A stretch of 64,000 nucleotides of DNA from Lophius americanus (Eukaryota; Chordata; Actinopteri; Lophiiformes; Lophiidae), in NCBI GenBank assembly GCA_037951165.1, contig JBBDHG010000545.1:46300-110299 (forward strand). Reading direction: 5' to 3'. A program made the position numbers and the translations under genes. Position 1 is the stretch's first letter, and every line of letters starts with the position of its first letter. A model generated the notes under the pieces. It was given only the letters and a program-made list of their open reading frames with translations. It made no database searches and had not been told where the DNA came from. Shown in pieces: positions 1 through 11,720 of the stretch.

Positions 1-330
1 AGGGGGGGGGGGGGGGGGGAAGAGGCACCAAGGCTGACAGAAGGGGGGGGGGGGCGGTGACCACAGAGCGGGACGGAGGAGAAGCAGAGGGGGGTTTTTG
101 TGGGGGGGGGGAATCCTGATGATGGCTCATAGACAGGGAAGAGGCACCAAGGCTGACAGAAGGGGGGGGGGGGCGGTGACCACAGAGCGGGACGGAGGAG
201 AAGCAGAGGGGGGTTTTTGTGGGGGGGGGGAATCCTGATGATGGCTCATAGACAGGGAAGAGGCACCAAGGCTGACAGAAGGGGGGGGGGGGGGGGGTGA
301 CCACAGAGCGGGACGGAGGAGAAGCAGAGG
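1..330. repeat. 119-bp tandem repeat with poly-G runs
   Basis: The unit starting AAGAGGCACCAAGGCTGACAG recurs at 20, 139 and 258, a period of 119 bp. Each unit contains two poly-G runs of about 10-16 G and GTGACCACAGAGCGGGACGG. The array is cut by the left window edge. Copies differ mostly in G-run length. Confidence 0.9.
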
Positions 331-1510
331 GAGGACGGGGAAAGCTGGAGTAAGACGCCGCAATCTGACTAGTAGCTTTGATGGAGAGGAGAGGTATGAA
401 GACGAGGTCAGAGCGGGACGAAGGCCCGGTTCTGTGAGAGACATTCAGGCTTCAAGAGGAAATAACTCTCTTTTTTTTTTAAGACATATCTCATCCTGAT
501 TAAAAGAAATAACTAAAAATATCGATACGGGCTCAGAAGAACTCCTTCTGCACTATCAATCACTGACTCACCCTGACTCACCCTGACTCACCCCTGGGTG
601 ACCGGTGACCTCAGGGACCGGCCGGCTCAAGGTCAGTGACGGGTTCAACTCCCTCCATCAGACTCCAGCCATCAGCTGAGAAAGTCCATTTCTGCCGGAC
701 TGTTCTCCTCAGTAAGACGCCATAGCGGAGAATCGGACCCTGCGGACCATGTGACGACCATCGGACCATGCGACGAGTGAGCGACCGGCGCCACCTGCCT
801 CAACCTTCATGCACCGGTTTAGGATTCACACCAGAACAAAACGATTGACTGCTGTTCCTGAGGAAGACTCCGTCTGCTTTCTCTGGTTTCATCGCAGTAG
901 AGATTACATGAAACAAGCACAACCAGAGATCTTCGTCCTGGATTCAGCATCAAAGCCGAGATCTTCAAGGGGCGCCATTGGCGGGGGCGGGGGCGGGGGC
1001 GGGTGGGCGTGGCGCCGTTTGCAAAGCAGAACTAGATTGAATTAAAAGCAACTTTTTTTGTTCATATTTGGTTCTGAACAAAAGAAAAGAGAAAATCAAT
1101 AATAAATATGCATAATGTAAATCATGAAACGGAACTATCTTGGTTCGGTAACATTCCCCCACAATTCTCTGTATCGTAACCATGGAAACCGTCTCTCGCC
1201 ACTCTCACACAGGAGGTGTTTTCATCAGGCATGTTCAACGGCAAAGTCTAAAAAAAAATGACCTCGTGTTCTTCCTCAGTGGTCCCAAATCCCAGCAGAG
1301 AGTTTCTCGCGGTAGTGGGCGGAGCAACGGAGCGCGTGACGGATTAGATTTGAATTTAAAGATCAAAATAAACTTCCATTTGTGAATGAATAAATACTCA
1401 GAATAAAAATATTAATATAATGTTTCATATTTCAATATATAAAACTGTTAACAGAGAAAAGCTGATAGAATTGAACTCTGTAACCTATTTTTTTAGTAGT
1501 TTATACCAGA
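331..1510. other. Intronic or upstream sequence, no gene seen
   Basis: Unique sequence with a short GGCGGG/GGGGCG run at 979-1008 and triple CTGACTCACC at 563-592. No MAGI1 exon is recognisable in any frame. Confidence 0.5.
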
Positions 1511-4500
1511 GCAGGTCATGATTCACCTGAGTGGGTCATGATTCACCTGAGTGTGTCATGATTTACCTGAGGGGGTCTTGATTCACCTGAGTGGGTCTTG
1601 ATTCACCTGAGTGGGTCATGATTCACCTGAGTGGGTCATGATTCACCTGAGGGGGCTTGATTTACCTGAGTGGGTCATGATTTACCTGAGTGTGTCTTGA
1701 TTTACCTGAGTGGGTCATGATTTACCTGAGGGGGTCTTGATTCACCTGAGTGGGTCTTGATTCACCTGAGTGGGTCATGATTCACCTGAGAGGGTCATGA
1801 TTCACCTGAGGGGGTCTTGATTTACCTGAGTGGGTCATGATTTACCTGAGTGTGTCTTGATTTACCTGAGTGGGTCATGATTTACCTGAGTGTGTCATGA
1901 TTTACCTGAGTGGGTCATGATTTACCTGAGGCGGTCATGATTCACCTGAGTGTGTCATGATTTACCTGAGTGGGTCATGATTTACCTGAGTGGGTCATGA
2001 TTTACCTGAGAGGTTCTTGATTTACCTGAGCGAGTCTTGATTTACCTGAGTGGCTCATGATTTACCTGAGCGGGTCTTGATTTACCTGAGCGGGTCATGA
2101 TTTACCTGAGTGGGTCATGATTTACCTGAGAGGTTCTTGATTTACCTGAGCGAGTCTTGATTTACCTGAGTGGGTCATGATTTACCTGAGCGGGTCTTGA
2201 TTTACCTGAGTGGGTCATGATTTACCTGAGTGTGTCATGATTTACCTGAGTGGGTCATGATTTACCTGAGGCGGTCATGATTCACCTGAGTGTGTCATGA
2301 TTTACCTGAGTGGGTCATGATTTACCTGAGAGGTTCTTGATTTACCTGAGCGGGTCATGATTTACCTGAGTGGGTCATGATTTACCTGAGAGGTTCTTGA
2401 TTTACCTGAGCGAGTCTTGATTTACCTGAGTGGGTCATGATTTACCTGAGGCGGTCATGATTCACCTGAGTGTGTCATGATTTACCTGAGTGGGTCATGA
2501 TTTACCTGAGTGGGTCATGATTTACCTGAGAGGCTCTTGATTTACCTGAGTGGGTCATGATTCACCTGAGGGGGTCTTGATTTACCTGAGTGGGTCATAA
2601 TTTACCTGAGTGTGTCTTGATTTACCTGAGTGGGTCATGATTTACCTGAGTGGGTCATGATTTACCTGAGTGGGTCATGATTTACCTGAGAGGTTCTTGA
2701 TTTACCTGAGTGGGTCATGATTTACCTGAGCGAGTCTTGATTTACCTGAGGCAGTCATGATTCACCTGAGTGTGTCATGATTTACCTGAGTGGGTCATGA
2801 TTTACCTGAGAGGTTCTTGATTTACCTGAGTGGGTCATGATTTACCTGAGCGAGTCTTGATTTACCTGAGTGGGTCATGATTTACCTGAGCGGGTCTTGA
2901 TTTACCTGAGCGGGTCATGATTTACCTGAGTGGGTCATGATTTACCTGAGAGGTTCTCGATTTACCTGAGCGGGTCTTGATTTACCTGAGCGGGTCATGA
3001 TTTACCTGAGCGGGTCTTGATTTACCTGAGAGGTTCTTGATTCACCTGAGCGAGTCTTGATTTACCTGAGTGGGTCCTGATTTACCTGAGTGGGTCTTGA
3101 TTTACCTGAGTGGGTGTTGATTTACTTGAGTGGGTCATGATTTACCTGAGCAGGTCTTGATTTACCTGAGTGGGTCATGATTTACCTGAGTGGGTCATGA
3201 TTTACCTGAGTGGGTCATGATTTACCTGAGCGGGTCTTGATTTACCTGAGCGGGTCTTGATTTACCTGAGTGGGTCATGATTTACCTGAGAGGTTCTTGA
3301 TTTACCTGAGCGAGTCTTGATTTACCTGAGTGGCTCATGATTTACCTGAGCGGGTCTTGATTTACCTGAGTGGGTCATGATTTACCTGAGTGTGTCATGA
3401 TTTACCTGAGCGGGTCATGATTTACCTGAGTGGGTCATGATTTACCTGAGAGGTTCTTGATTTACCTGAGCGAGTCTTGATTTACCTGAGTGGGTCATGA
3501 TTTACCTGAGGCGGTCATGATTCACCTGAGTGTGTCATGATTTACCTGAGTGGGTCATGATTTACCTGAGTGGGTCATGATTTACCTGAGAGGTTCTGGA
3601 TTTACCTGAGTGGGTCATGATTCACCTGAGGGGGTCTTGATTTACCTGAGTGGGTCATAATTTACCTGAGTGTGTCTTGATTTACCTGAGTGGGTCATGA
3701 TTTACCTGAGTGTGTCATGATTTACCTGAGTGGGTCATGATTTATCTGAGGCGGTCATGATTTACCTGAGTGGGTCATGATTTACCTGAGAGGTTCTTGA
3801 TTTACCTGAGTGGGTCATGATTTACCTGAGCGAGTCTTGATTTACCTGAGTGGGTCATGATTTACCTGAGCGGTTCTTGATTTACCTGAGTGGGTCATGA
3901 TTTACCTGAGCGGGTCTTGATTTACCTGAGAGGTTCTTGATTCACCTGAGCGAGTCTTGATTTACCTGAGTGGGTCCTGATTTACCTGAGTTGGTCTTGA
4001 TTTACCTGAGTGGGTGTTGATTTACTTGAGTGGGTCATGATTTACCTGAGCAGGTCTTGATTTACCTGAGTGGGTCATGATTTACCTGAGTGGGTCATGA
4101 TTTACCTGAGTGGGTCATGATTTACCTGAGCGGGTCTTGATTTACCTGAGCGGGTCTTGATTTACCTGAGTGGGTCTTGATTCACCTGAGTGGGTCTTGA
4201 TTTACCTGGACGGGTCATGATTTACCTGAGTGTGTCATGATCTACCTGAGCGGGTCTTGATTTACCTGAGCGGGTCTTGATTTACCTGAGTGGGTCATGA
4301 TTTACCTGAGCGGGTCTTGATTTACCTGAGCGGGTCTTGATTTACCTGAGTGGGTCTTGATTTACCTGAGCGGGTCTTGATTTACCTGAGCGGGTCATGA
4401 TTTACCTGAGTGTGTCATGATCTACCTGAGCGGGTCTTGATTTACCTGAGTGGGTCATGATTTACCTGAGCGGTTCTTGATTTACCTGAGTGGGTCATGA

Positions 4501-4957
4501 TTTACCTGAGCGGGTCTTGATTTACCTGAGTGGGTCTTGATTAACCTGAGCAAGTCATGATTTACCTGGACGGTTCTTGATTTACCTGAGTGGGTCATGA
4601 TTCACCTGAGCGGATCTTGATTTACAAGAGCGGGTCTTGATTTACCTGAGTGGGTCTTGATTCACCTGAGCGGGTCTTGATTTACCTGGAGGGGTCTTGA
4701 TTTACCTGAGCGGGTCTTGATTTACCTGGACGGGTCTTGATTTACCTGGACGGGTCTTGATTTACCTGGACGGGTCTTGATTTACCTGGACGGGTCTTGA
4801 TTTACCTGAGTGGGTCTTGATTTACCTGAGTGGGTCATGATTTACCTGAGCGGGTCATGATTTACCTGAGTGTGTCATGATTTACCTGAGTGGGTCATGA
4901 TTTACCTGAGTGGGTCATGATTTACCTGAGCGGGTCATGATTTACCTGGACGGGTCT
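1511..4957. repeat. Large minisatellite, 20-bp unit, about 172 copies
   Basis: Consensus TGGGTCATGATTTACCTGAG with frequent variants TGTG/CGGG/CGAG/AGGT/GCGG at the start and TCTTGA for TCATGA. One 19-bp unit near 1651 is the only length change I can see after the first units; from there to 4940 the array keeps exact 20-bp register. Blocks of variants are duplicated at offsets of 1060 bp (2401-2640 and 3461-3700) and 900 bp (3001-3280 and 3901-4180). It lies in the intron just before exon A. Confidence 0.97.
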
Positions 4958-5153
4958 AGTCTATATGGGAAACTAATAGACTATATTTATATTTATAACG
5001 GATATTTTCTCGTTCCTCCATCAACACCTTTCCCCCTCTCTCCTTTTCCCCTATACCACTAACTCACTCATCGCCCTGCCTTCACCTCCTCCTGTCTCCT
5101 CCTCCTCCCCTCACACTCTAACTCCTCTCTCCCTCTGTTTTCTGCCCACCCAG

Positions 5154-5409
5154 CACCAGTTGGAGAGGAAGGACAGCCAGGGCAGCTCCCAGCACAGCGT
5201 CTGCAGCCATCGCAGCGCCCACGCCGACTCTCCCAGCCACCCGCCCTCGATCATGCCCAGCGAGAGCGTGGCACCCACTCCTGCTGCCCCCACCCAGCCG
5301 CTCCCAGGCCTGCCCCCTCAGGACCCCGCAGATGGCACCCTCACCCTCCAGAAGAAGCCGGACCCCTTTAAGATCTGGGCCCAGTCCAGGAGCATGTACG
5401 AGAATCGAT
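5154..5409 (+). CDS. magi1: magi1 exon A: linker before PDZ4
   Basis: This exon encodes window residues 1-85, a Ser/His/Pro-rich linker that begins H-Q-L-E-R-K-D-S-Q-G-S-S and ends K-K-P-D-P-F-K-I-W-A-Q-S-R-S-M-Y-E-N-R. The latter block is highly conserved in MAGI1 just before the fourth PDZ domain. The acceptor is a strong pyrimidine tract ending CCCAG at 5153; the donor GTAAGT starts at 5410 and splits a Leu codon (phase 1). The open frame runs eight nucleotides past the donor to a TGA, as expected for intron read-through. The minisatellite ends only about 200 bp upstream. Confidence 0.92.
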
Positions 5410-5839
5410 GTAAGTGAAACGACCAGTTTATTCCAGGAATGTTGAGGTTCTGCTGACTGAGAGTTTGAATGTGGGTCAAGTTCTGCCCAGCAATATTACG
5501 GACCCTCGAAACTTCAATGGGATCATCTGGCAGGAAAAACCTCATGACAGACCTTCAAGATAAAAGCACAAGGAATGGAATGACAGTCCCTTTATAGAAA
5601 CAAAAAATATCTTAGATAGTCTGAATATTATAGCAAAGAGTTCTTCAGAGGATCTTCCTCTTTCCACAGTTGTTGAGAAGCTTCACACAGACCCAGACAC
5701 CTCAGTAGAAGAACCACAGTATTGGTCCAGACATTCTGGTGGGTTAGTAAGAGTTGGAGAAACTCTTTCTTCTTTATTCTAATTGAACCGAATGAGGCTG
5801 AAGATTCTTTTTGGATTAAAGAAAAATAATTGTTTTAAA

Positions 5840-6560
5840 CATCATTGCCCATTTATTCTACTCTTTGATTCTTCTCATCTTTCCAAACATATCTGTTCTT
5901 CTCTTGTATCTTGGTTCTGTTCCTCTTCTTGTTCATCTTATTCAGATCGTTCTTCTCGTTCTTGTTCTTCCTCACATTTTTCTCATTGTGCTTTTTCGTC
6001 TTGTTGTTCTTGTTCCCCTGTTCGTTCTTGTTCCTCTTCACTGTCTTCTCGTTGTGTTTGTTCCTCTTGTTGTTCTTGTTCCTCTTCACGTTCTACTCAT
6101 TGTTCTTGTTCCTCTTCCATTCTTCTCCTTGTTCTGGTTTCTCTTGTTGGTCTTGTTCTTCTTCACGTTTGTCTCCTTGTTCTTGTTCCTCCTCACGTTC
6201 TATTTGTTGTTCTTGTTCCTCCTCCATTCGTCTCCTTGTTCTTGTTCCTCTTCAAGTTTTACTCGTTAGTATTGTTCTTCTTCCATTCTTCTCCTTGTTC
6301 TGGTTTCCCTTGTTGGTCTTGTTCCTCTTCACTTTCGTCTCCTTGTTCTTGTTCTCCTTCATCTTCTTCTCCTTGTTCTGGTGCCTCTCCTGGTTCTGGT
6401 TCCTCTTGTTATCATTCTTCTTCTTCCTGTCTCGTGTTTCTCATTCTTCCCCTTGCTCCTCTTCTTGTCTCCCTAATTATTTATCTTCTTCCTCTTCCGC
6501 TTCCTCTTCATATTATAACTTTCCAATTCTCTTTTTCTTTGCAAATAAGTAGATTTACAC
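5840..6560. repeat. Degenerate C/T/G repeat, A-poor on the + strand
   Basis: About 700 bp of imperfect TCTCCTTGTTCTTGTTCCTC-type units of variable length (around 24-36 bp). It leaves long open frames on both strands that encode only Ser/Cys/Leu/Val strings; I treat these as artefacts of composition. It lies in the intron between exons A and B. Confidence 0.85.
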
Positions 6561-7150
6561 ATTTTTCTAAAGTTTGACTCAAGTTCTCTGTTTTATTCCT
6601 GCTCTTTTGTATCTTCTGAGGATTTGTTTTTCTTCCTTATTGTATGAAGCCCAGTTTCAAACTGTATGAAGTTGAGATGGATGAAAAGTTCTGCAGATAC
6701 AGTTTCTAAAATTATTCCACTTCTCACTTTTTGTCCAACCTGTTCAAGGTGGGAACGTTGCACCTTTATTCCGTGTATATTTACTGTTTTGTACGACACA
6801 GAAATTAAACGGTAAGGTTAATGAAGGTTCACCTTTAAGCTGCAGTGGAGTTAATAATGGAGCCGGAGGGCATTCTGGATAAGAAGGGAGCGCCGGCATG
6901 CTGGGCTGGCTATCTCCAACTGGAATATGCTGCACTCTTTCGTGAAAAAAAATGCAAAAACAGCACAATTCATTCTCGCCATGACATCATCGGGGTATCT
7001 CTGTTTAACGGCGCCACTGTCGAGGCTTGTGCTGTTAGCTTAGAGGCAGAATAATTAAGCCCCGCCCCTCTCCATGTTCATGCCTTCTACACTGAATGAT
7101 GAAGTGGAATAATCACGCAACATTCCCTTGGACTGGACGGAGGGCTTAGA
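6561..7150. other. Intron A-B, unique sequence
   Basis: No exon-like frame with splice signals was found; short frames here have no recognisable homology. Confidence 0.5.
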
Positions 7151-7399
7151 CGGTGTATATATATTTATATATAAATATATATCTATAAATACATTTATAC
7201 ACATAAATACATACCAATAAATACGTATATATACACGTTTCTAGATATATATACATAAATATATATATATACATATATATGTATACACATACATATTTGC
7301 ATTATTATACATATATAGTATATATATGCATATACAAACATACATATACACATACATACATACATATATATACACACATATATACAGTATATATATATA

Positions 7400-7452
<53 letters not shown>

Positions 7453-7495
7453 TGTATATATATATATATATAAACATATATATATACATATACAA
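7150..7495. repeat. TA/CATA microsatellite
   Basis: Alternating TATATA, CATATA and TACATA runs; the purest (TA)n stretches are at 7404-7450 and 7459-7472. Confidence 0.95.
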
Positions 7496-8730
7496 CACTG
7501 TGACGACGTCAAACAACTTCTTTTCTGCTTCTAATAGAAGATCTGATGAAGAGGAGGCAGAAAATCTCCTCAGAATTCTCGATTGTTCTGTTCTGCGTTA
7601 CATCTTTCAGAACTGTTCCGGTACCGGTGCAGGTGTTTAAAGGGAGAACAGGTCTCCGTGTTCTGTGTAATAAGGAGGTGGCGTCTCTGACGGGTCTGAT
7701 GTTCTGACTCTGTTCCAGCCGGCGGAGCCGCGTTGCAGTGTTGGTTAATAATCTGGAATCTAGGACTTGTGCTGATTAAATATTAACGGGGCCCAAAGAG
7801 GGCTGCTCGGAGCTGATTGGTGTATCTGTTTGATAACCCCTGATGGAGCTGCAGCCCCCCTCCCCCTCCCCCTTTTTTCTTTTTTTTTAAAGTCTGCGGG
7901 GGTGGAAGGGAAGCGCAGTGGAAGAAGAAAGAGAGAAGACTCCGGAAGAAAACGAGGCCCAGATTTTTGCAGACTGTTTTTTTTTTCTTTTCTATGAGTT
8001 TCTGCCACAATCTGGAATTCTCCAGCAGGAAATCACAATATCAAAAAACCCAATCTAACAAAAAACATGACCAAAGAAAAAAGAATGCAAAGCGGACAGG
8101 AAAGAAAATATTCATAAACATATACGTATTTATATATACGTACATACATACATATGTCCAGACACTGCGGTCTGGACCCTGGTCAGCGCCGGGTCAATCA
8201 CAAGCCCAGCAACAGGAACCCACGACACACACAGGAGCCGAAAACATCGGGGTCATTAGCGGGCGCCATGTGGTGCGAGAAAAAAAGGCCTGCTGGGAAA
8301 TCTGGCCCTGTGGACGGAACCGACCGACACCGAACCACCTGTGTGATCATGACGAACCCCGACGAGTAACTTTTCAGAATTTCGCTCTGCGAGAATCAAG
8401 TGATCCGACTCAGCCGTCAATCAAGTCAAAGAGGCGGGACATATGAGGAGGGGACTGTCGTCTATAAGTGGGATCAGCGATCACTTGTAGATCGTGATAA
8501 TGGGACCGATAGAGTTTGTGGATGAGGGCAGCGAGCAGGAACTGATTATTATTTATATTTTATATATTGATATTTAATTTGAACTCACTCTTCCTCGTTC
8601 TCCTGCGTTTCCTTTTAAATTTCTAGTTTGATATATTTACTTTTTTTCATAGCATTCTGTCTTTTATTTTCTTCTTACTTGGTTGGAATTTTATTTTGAA
8701 ATTATGTTTTAAGATGCTTTTACCTTCACA
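7496..8730. other. Intron A-B, mostly unique sequence
   Basis: Contains C-rich and T-rich tracts (7855-7890, 7975-7995) and a CATA/TACG run at 8118-8155. The segment 7775-7860 is GC-rich and unique. No gene seen. Confidence 0.5.
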
Positions 8731-8737
8731 AATATTT

Positions 8738-8808
8738 TTTTTTTTTTTTGTGAAGCATTTTAGGAAATTCTTGGTGCTACACAAATAAAAAACATTGTTA
8801 TTATTATG
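8738..8808 (+). mobile_element. L2-like LINE 3' tail fragment
   Basis: GAAGCATTTTAGGAAATTC followed by GGTGCTACACAAATAAA and an ATT-type tail matches the usual 3' end shape of fish L2-like LINEs (cell-cycle of CACTTT...GCTATATAAATAAA...ATTATT). Confidence 0.5.
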
Positions 8809-8915
8809 ATCCTGCATAGATGCTGATCAGTCAACACTGAGCGGAGCTGCTTAGCGGAGCTGCACAGAGTCTTATTCCTTCATGTTTTATTCATACGTTC
8901 TCTCGTGTGTTTCAG

Positions 8916-9007
8916 TGCCGGACTGCCAGGAGCAGGACATTTTCCTTTGGCGGAAAGACACAGGCTTCGGTTTCCGTATCCTGGGAGGAAATGAGCCTGG
9001 GGAACCT
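8916..9007 (+). CDS. magi1: magi1 exon B: first half of PDZ4
   Basis: The exon adds L-P-D-C-Q-E-Q-D-I-F-L-W-R-K and the carboxylate-binding loop T-G-F-G-F-R-I-L-G-G of the fourth PDZ domain (third in the PDZ0-5 numbering). Acceptor TTTCAG ends at 8915, donor GTAAGT begins at 9008. The 92 nt complete the phase-1 codon from exon A and finish in phase 0. A candidate in-frame start at 8881 is intronic and irrelevant. Confidence 0.93.
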
Positions 9008-9087
9008 GTAAGTACCGCCACGCCTTTTAAATGTCATCAGTATGGTCATCATTATAGTTCTGAATCAAACGAAAACCTGACATGGAA

Positions 9088-9348
9088 GAAAGAAAGAAAG
9101 AAAGAAAGAATCCTTTATTAGTCACATAGAGTCATACACAGTACAACATAGTGAAATTACTTCTCTGCATTTGACCCATCCCTGAGGGAGCAGTGGGCAG
9201 CCCCTCGTGGAGCGCCCGGGGAGCTAAGGATTCAGGGTCTTGCTCAAGGACCCTACGACAAGTAGACCCTGGTGGGATTCGAACCGGCTACCTTCCGATC
9301 TTCTGATTGGGAGACGGCCGCTCTACCCACTGAGCCACAGCCGCCCCA
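9088..9348 (-). mobile_element. tRNA-derived SINE
   Basis: Read on the - strand it starts at 9348 with GGGGCGGCTGTGGCTCAGTG, carries a Pol III A box (TGGCTCAGTGGGT) and a perfect B box (GGTTCGAATCC, 9274-9284 region), then a body with GTCAAATGCAGAGAAGTAA and a 3' tail AATAAAGGATTC(TTTC)n ending near 9088. Family features are those of widespread teleost SINEs. Intron B-C. Confidence 0.88.
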
Positions 9349-9990
9349 CGGTCGTAGACCCGACCCATCCTCTGAATCAGAGTTTAAAATCTCTATTTTC
9401 TTTCTTTTTTCTCTCACTCACGTCTTTCCTGAGTCATGGCGGCGTCTCTAACTGGACTTCTTCCTCCCTTGAGAATCATTTCGACAATTTCTTAAGACGA
9501 GCTCGCCTACGTTCCTTCTGGTTGTGCGCCGCGTTTGTCTAAAAAGGAGAAAGTCAGAGATTTTGGTGCAGACTTTAGGTCCGTGCCAAATCTTTCTGGG
9601 CTGTGATGGCGTCCTTGTCACTCTCGGAGCTGTGTGCCCAAAGATCACATGACCCTCTAAAAGCTCGGCAAACACACAACAGCAAAACAAGCTGTGGAGG
9701 AACAACCCCGAAAACATTCGGTAAAACAAACGTAATCACACCCTTCAAATTTAATCACGCTGAGGAACGCAGTAAGTTTCTAGAAGCTAACATTAGAAGA
9801 GTGGCTAAAGCTAGCAGGAGCTCAGAGTCAGCCAAGACGCCGCTGTATGTACGTATCTATGATGTCATCGATGGTTTTAAAAACAAAAGGACAAAAGAAG
9901 CTAAGTTCGTACAAATTCATTTTTAGACTTAATTCTCAAAATGAATGAAGAATAAAAAAAAAGATATTTCCCCTGCGATTTTGTTCAAAT
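9349..9990. other. Intron B-C, unique sequence
   Basis: A 107-codon open frame at 9603-9926 has no recognisable family and no coding context; I leave it uncalled. Confidence 0.5.
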
Positions 9991-9994
9991 TTGT

Positions 9995-10945
9995 TCTCAA
10001 CATTCCGACTTTATTCTCGATCTTGATTTTATTCTGGACATCTAGACTTTATTCTCGACTTTATTATCGACATCGCAACTTTATTCTCAACATCTTGACT
10101 TTATTCTCGACCTTTCAACGTTATTCTCGACGTTTTGACTTTATTCTTAAAGTTGCCACTTTATTCTCGACGACTTTATTCTCAACATTTTGACTTTATT
10201 CTCGACGTTTTTACTTTATTCTCGACGTTTTTACTTTATTCTCAACATTTTGACTTTATTCTCGACGTTTTTACTTTATTCTCGACGTTTTTACTTTATT
10301 CTCAACATTTTGACTTTATTCTCGACATTTAGACTTTATTCTTGAAGTTCCGACTTTATTCTCGACGACTTTATTCTCGACATTTAGACTTTATTCTTGA
10401 AGTTCCGACTTTATTCTCGACGACTTTATTCTCGACATTTAGACTTTATTCTTGAAGTTGCGTTTTTATTCTCGACGACTTTATTCTCGACATTTTGACT
10501 TTATTCTCGACGTTTTACTTTATTCTCAACATTTTGACTTTATTCTCGACGTTTTTACTTTATTCTCGACATTTAGACTTTATTCTCAACATTTTGACTT
10601 TATTCTCGACATTTAGACTTTATTCTTGAAGTTCCGACTTTATTCTCGACGACTTTATTCTCGACATTTAGACTTTATTCTTGAAGTTCCGACTTTATTC
10701 TCGACGACTTTATTCTCGACATTTAGACTTTATTCTTGAAGTTGCGTTTTTATTCTCGACGACTTTATTCTCGACATTTAGACTTTATTCTTAACGTGAG
10801 ATCTCGACTTTATTCTCGACATCTCGACTTTATTCTTACCGTGAGATCTCGACTTTATTCTCGACTTTATTCTCGACACCTCGACTTTATTCTCGACTTT
10901 ATTCTCGACATCTCGACTTTATAACCGACATCTGGACTTTCTTCT
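9995..10945. repeat. Minisatellite of TTTATTCTCGAC-type units
   Basis: Roughly 950 bp of GACTTTATTCTCGACATTT-like units of 14-21 bp with several higher-order blocks, for example the 63-bp block ending GTTCCGACTTTATTCTCGAC repeated around 10350, 10400, 10640 and 10690. On the - strand nearly every unit supplies AATAAAG. Confidence 0.95.
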
Positions 10946-11372
10946 CGACATGAATCAAAAAGAAATCTTCCTCCCCTCATCTTTCTTCTTCTCATGCCTG
11001 GCCCTGAAACTCCTTCATAAATACACACTGACGACGGATATGATTATTTGACAGAAGTCTCCAGTCGTTACATGAGATCTTCGTTGGATTCTCATCTTCA
11101 TCAGTAGCGATGAAGAGTCTTTCAAACTCCATGTGAAAAAAAAGAACTGAAATTGAAAGAAAGATTAAATTGTCACGTCAAGGTTCTCCGACGAGCGTCG
11201 AACTCCGGTGGCATTGGAATCTCCTCGACTAGACTGTCTGACAGGATGATGTCACCGCGTTGAAATAAGGTTCTGCTGAAGATTCTCCGGTCCTAGGACC
11301 GCTCCATGAGACCTGACACCTTCTGTAGTCCGATCCAGTTCATCCGGTATCCTGTGTTCTTGTCTGTCACAG
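10946..11372. other. Intron B-C, 3' end
   Basis: Unique sequence before exon C; nothing else recognised. Confidence 0.5.
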
Positions 11373-11568
11373 ATCTACATCGGGCACATAGTGAAGTACG
11401 GGGCGGCGGATGAAGACGGCCGCCTGCGTTCGGGCGACGAGCTCATCTGTGTGGACGGGACGGCGGTGGTGGGCAAGTCCCACCAGCTGGTGGTTCAGCT
11501 GATGCAGCAGGCGGCCAAACAGGGTCACGTCAACCTGACCGTCAGACGCAAGACCACAGGATACGGAG
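11373..11568 (+). CDS. magi1: magi1 exon C: second half of PDZ4
   Basis: It begins I-Y-I-G-H-I-V-K-Y-G-A-A-D-E-D-G-R-L and includes R-S-G-D-E-L-I-C-V-D-G-T, H-Q-L-V-V-Q-L-M-Q-Q-A-A-K and N-L-T-V-R-R-K, the beta strands and helix aB of the fourth PDZ domain. His at the start of helix aB (H-Q-L-V) predicts class I ligand preference (S/T at -2), by family knowledge. Acceptor CACAG ends at 11372; donor GTGAGG starts at 11569, phase 1. Confidence 0.93.
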
Positions 11569-11691
11569 GTGAGGGGGGTTCAATGTCAACCTTCCTGTTT
11601 GGGTTCTCCCTGCTGGGCTGGATAAGCAGAACTGCTTCCTTTTCCACTTGAATGAAATACATTAATTGTTCTGTCCAAACCATGTTGTCTC

Positions 11692-11718
11692 CTCCTCCTC
11701 CTCCTCCTCCTCCTCCTC
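11692..11718. repeat. (TCC)n microsatellite at the exon D acceptor
   Basis: About nine TCC repeats ending directly at the CAG of the splice acceptor, so the repeat is the polypyrimidine tract of that intron. Confidence 0.95.
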
Positions 11719-11720
11719 AG

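Noticed and set aside
979..1012. CpG-island promoter at the GC-box run
   Set aside because: Only one short simple repeat of GGGGGC; no flanking CpG enrichment, first exon or open frame with homology.
5783..6577. 264-residue Ser/Cys-rich protein
   Set aside because: Low-complexity frame produced by a C/T/G tract; overlapping frames on the same strand are equally open.
9262..9348. A tRNA gene on the - strand
   Set aside because: A and B boxes are present, but the sequence continues into a SINE body and tail, lacks a clean acceptor stem pairing, and matches a dispersed family.
11391..11651. Independent 86-residue gene
   Set aside because: It is magi1 exon C plus read-through into the following intron.
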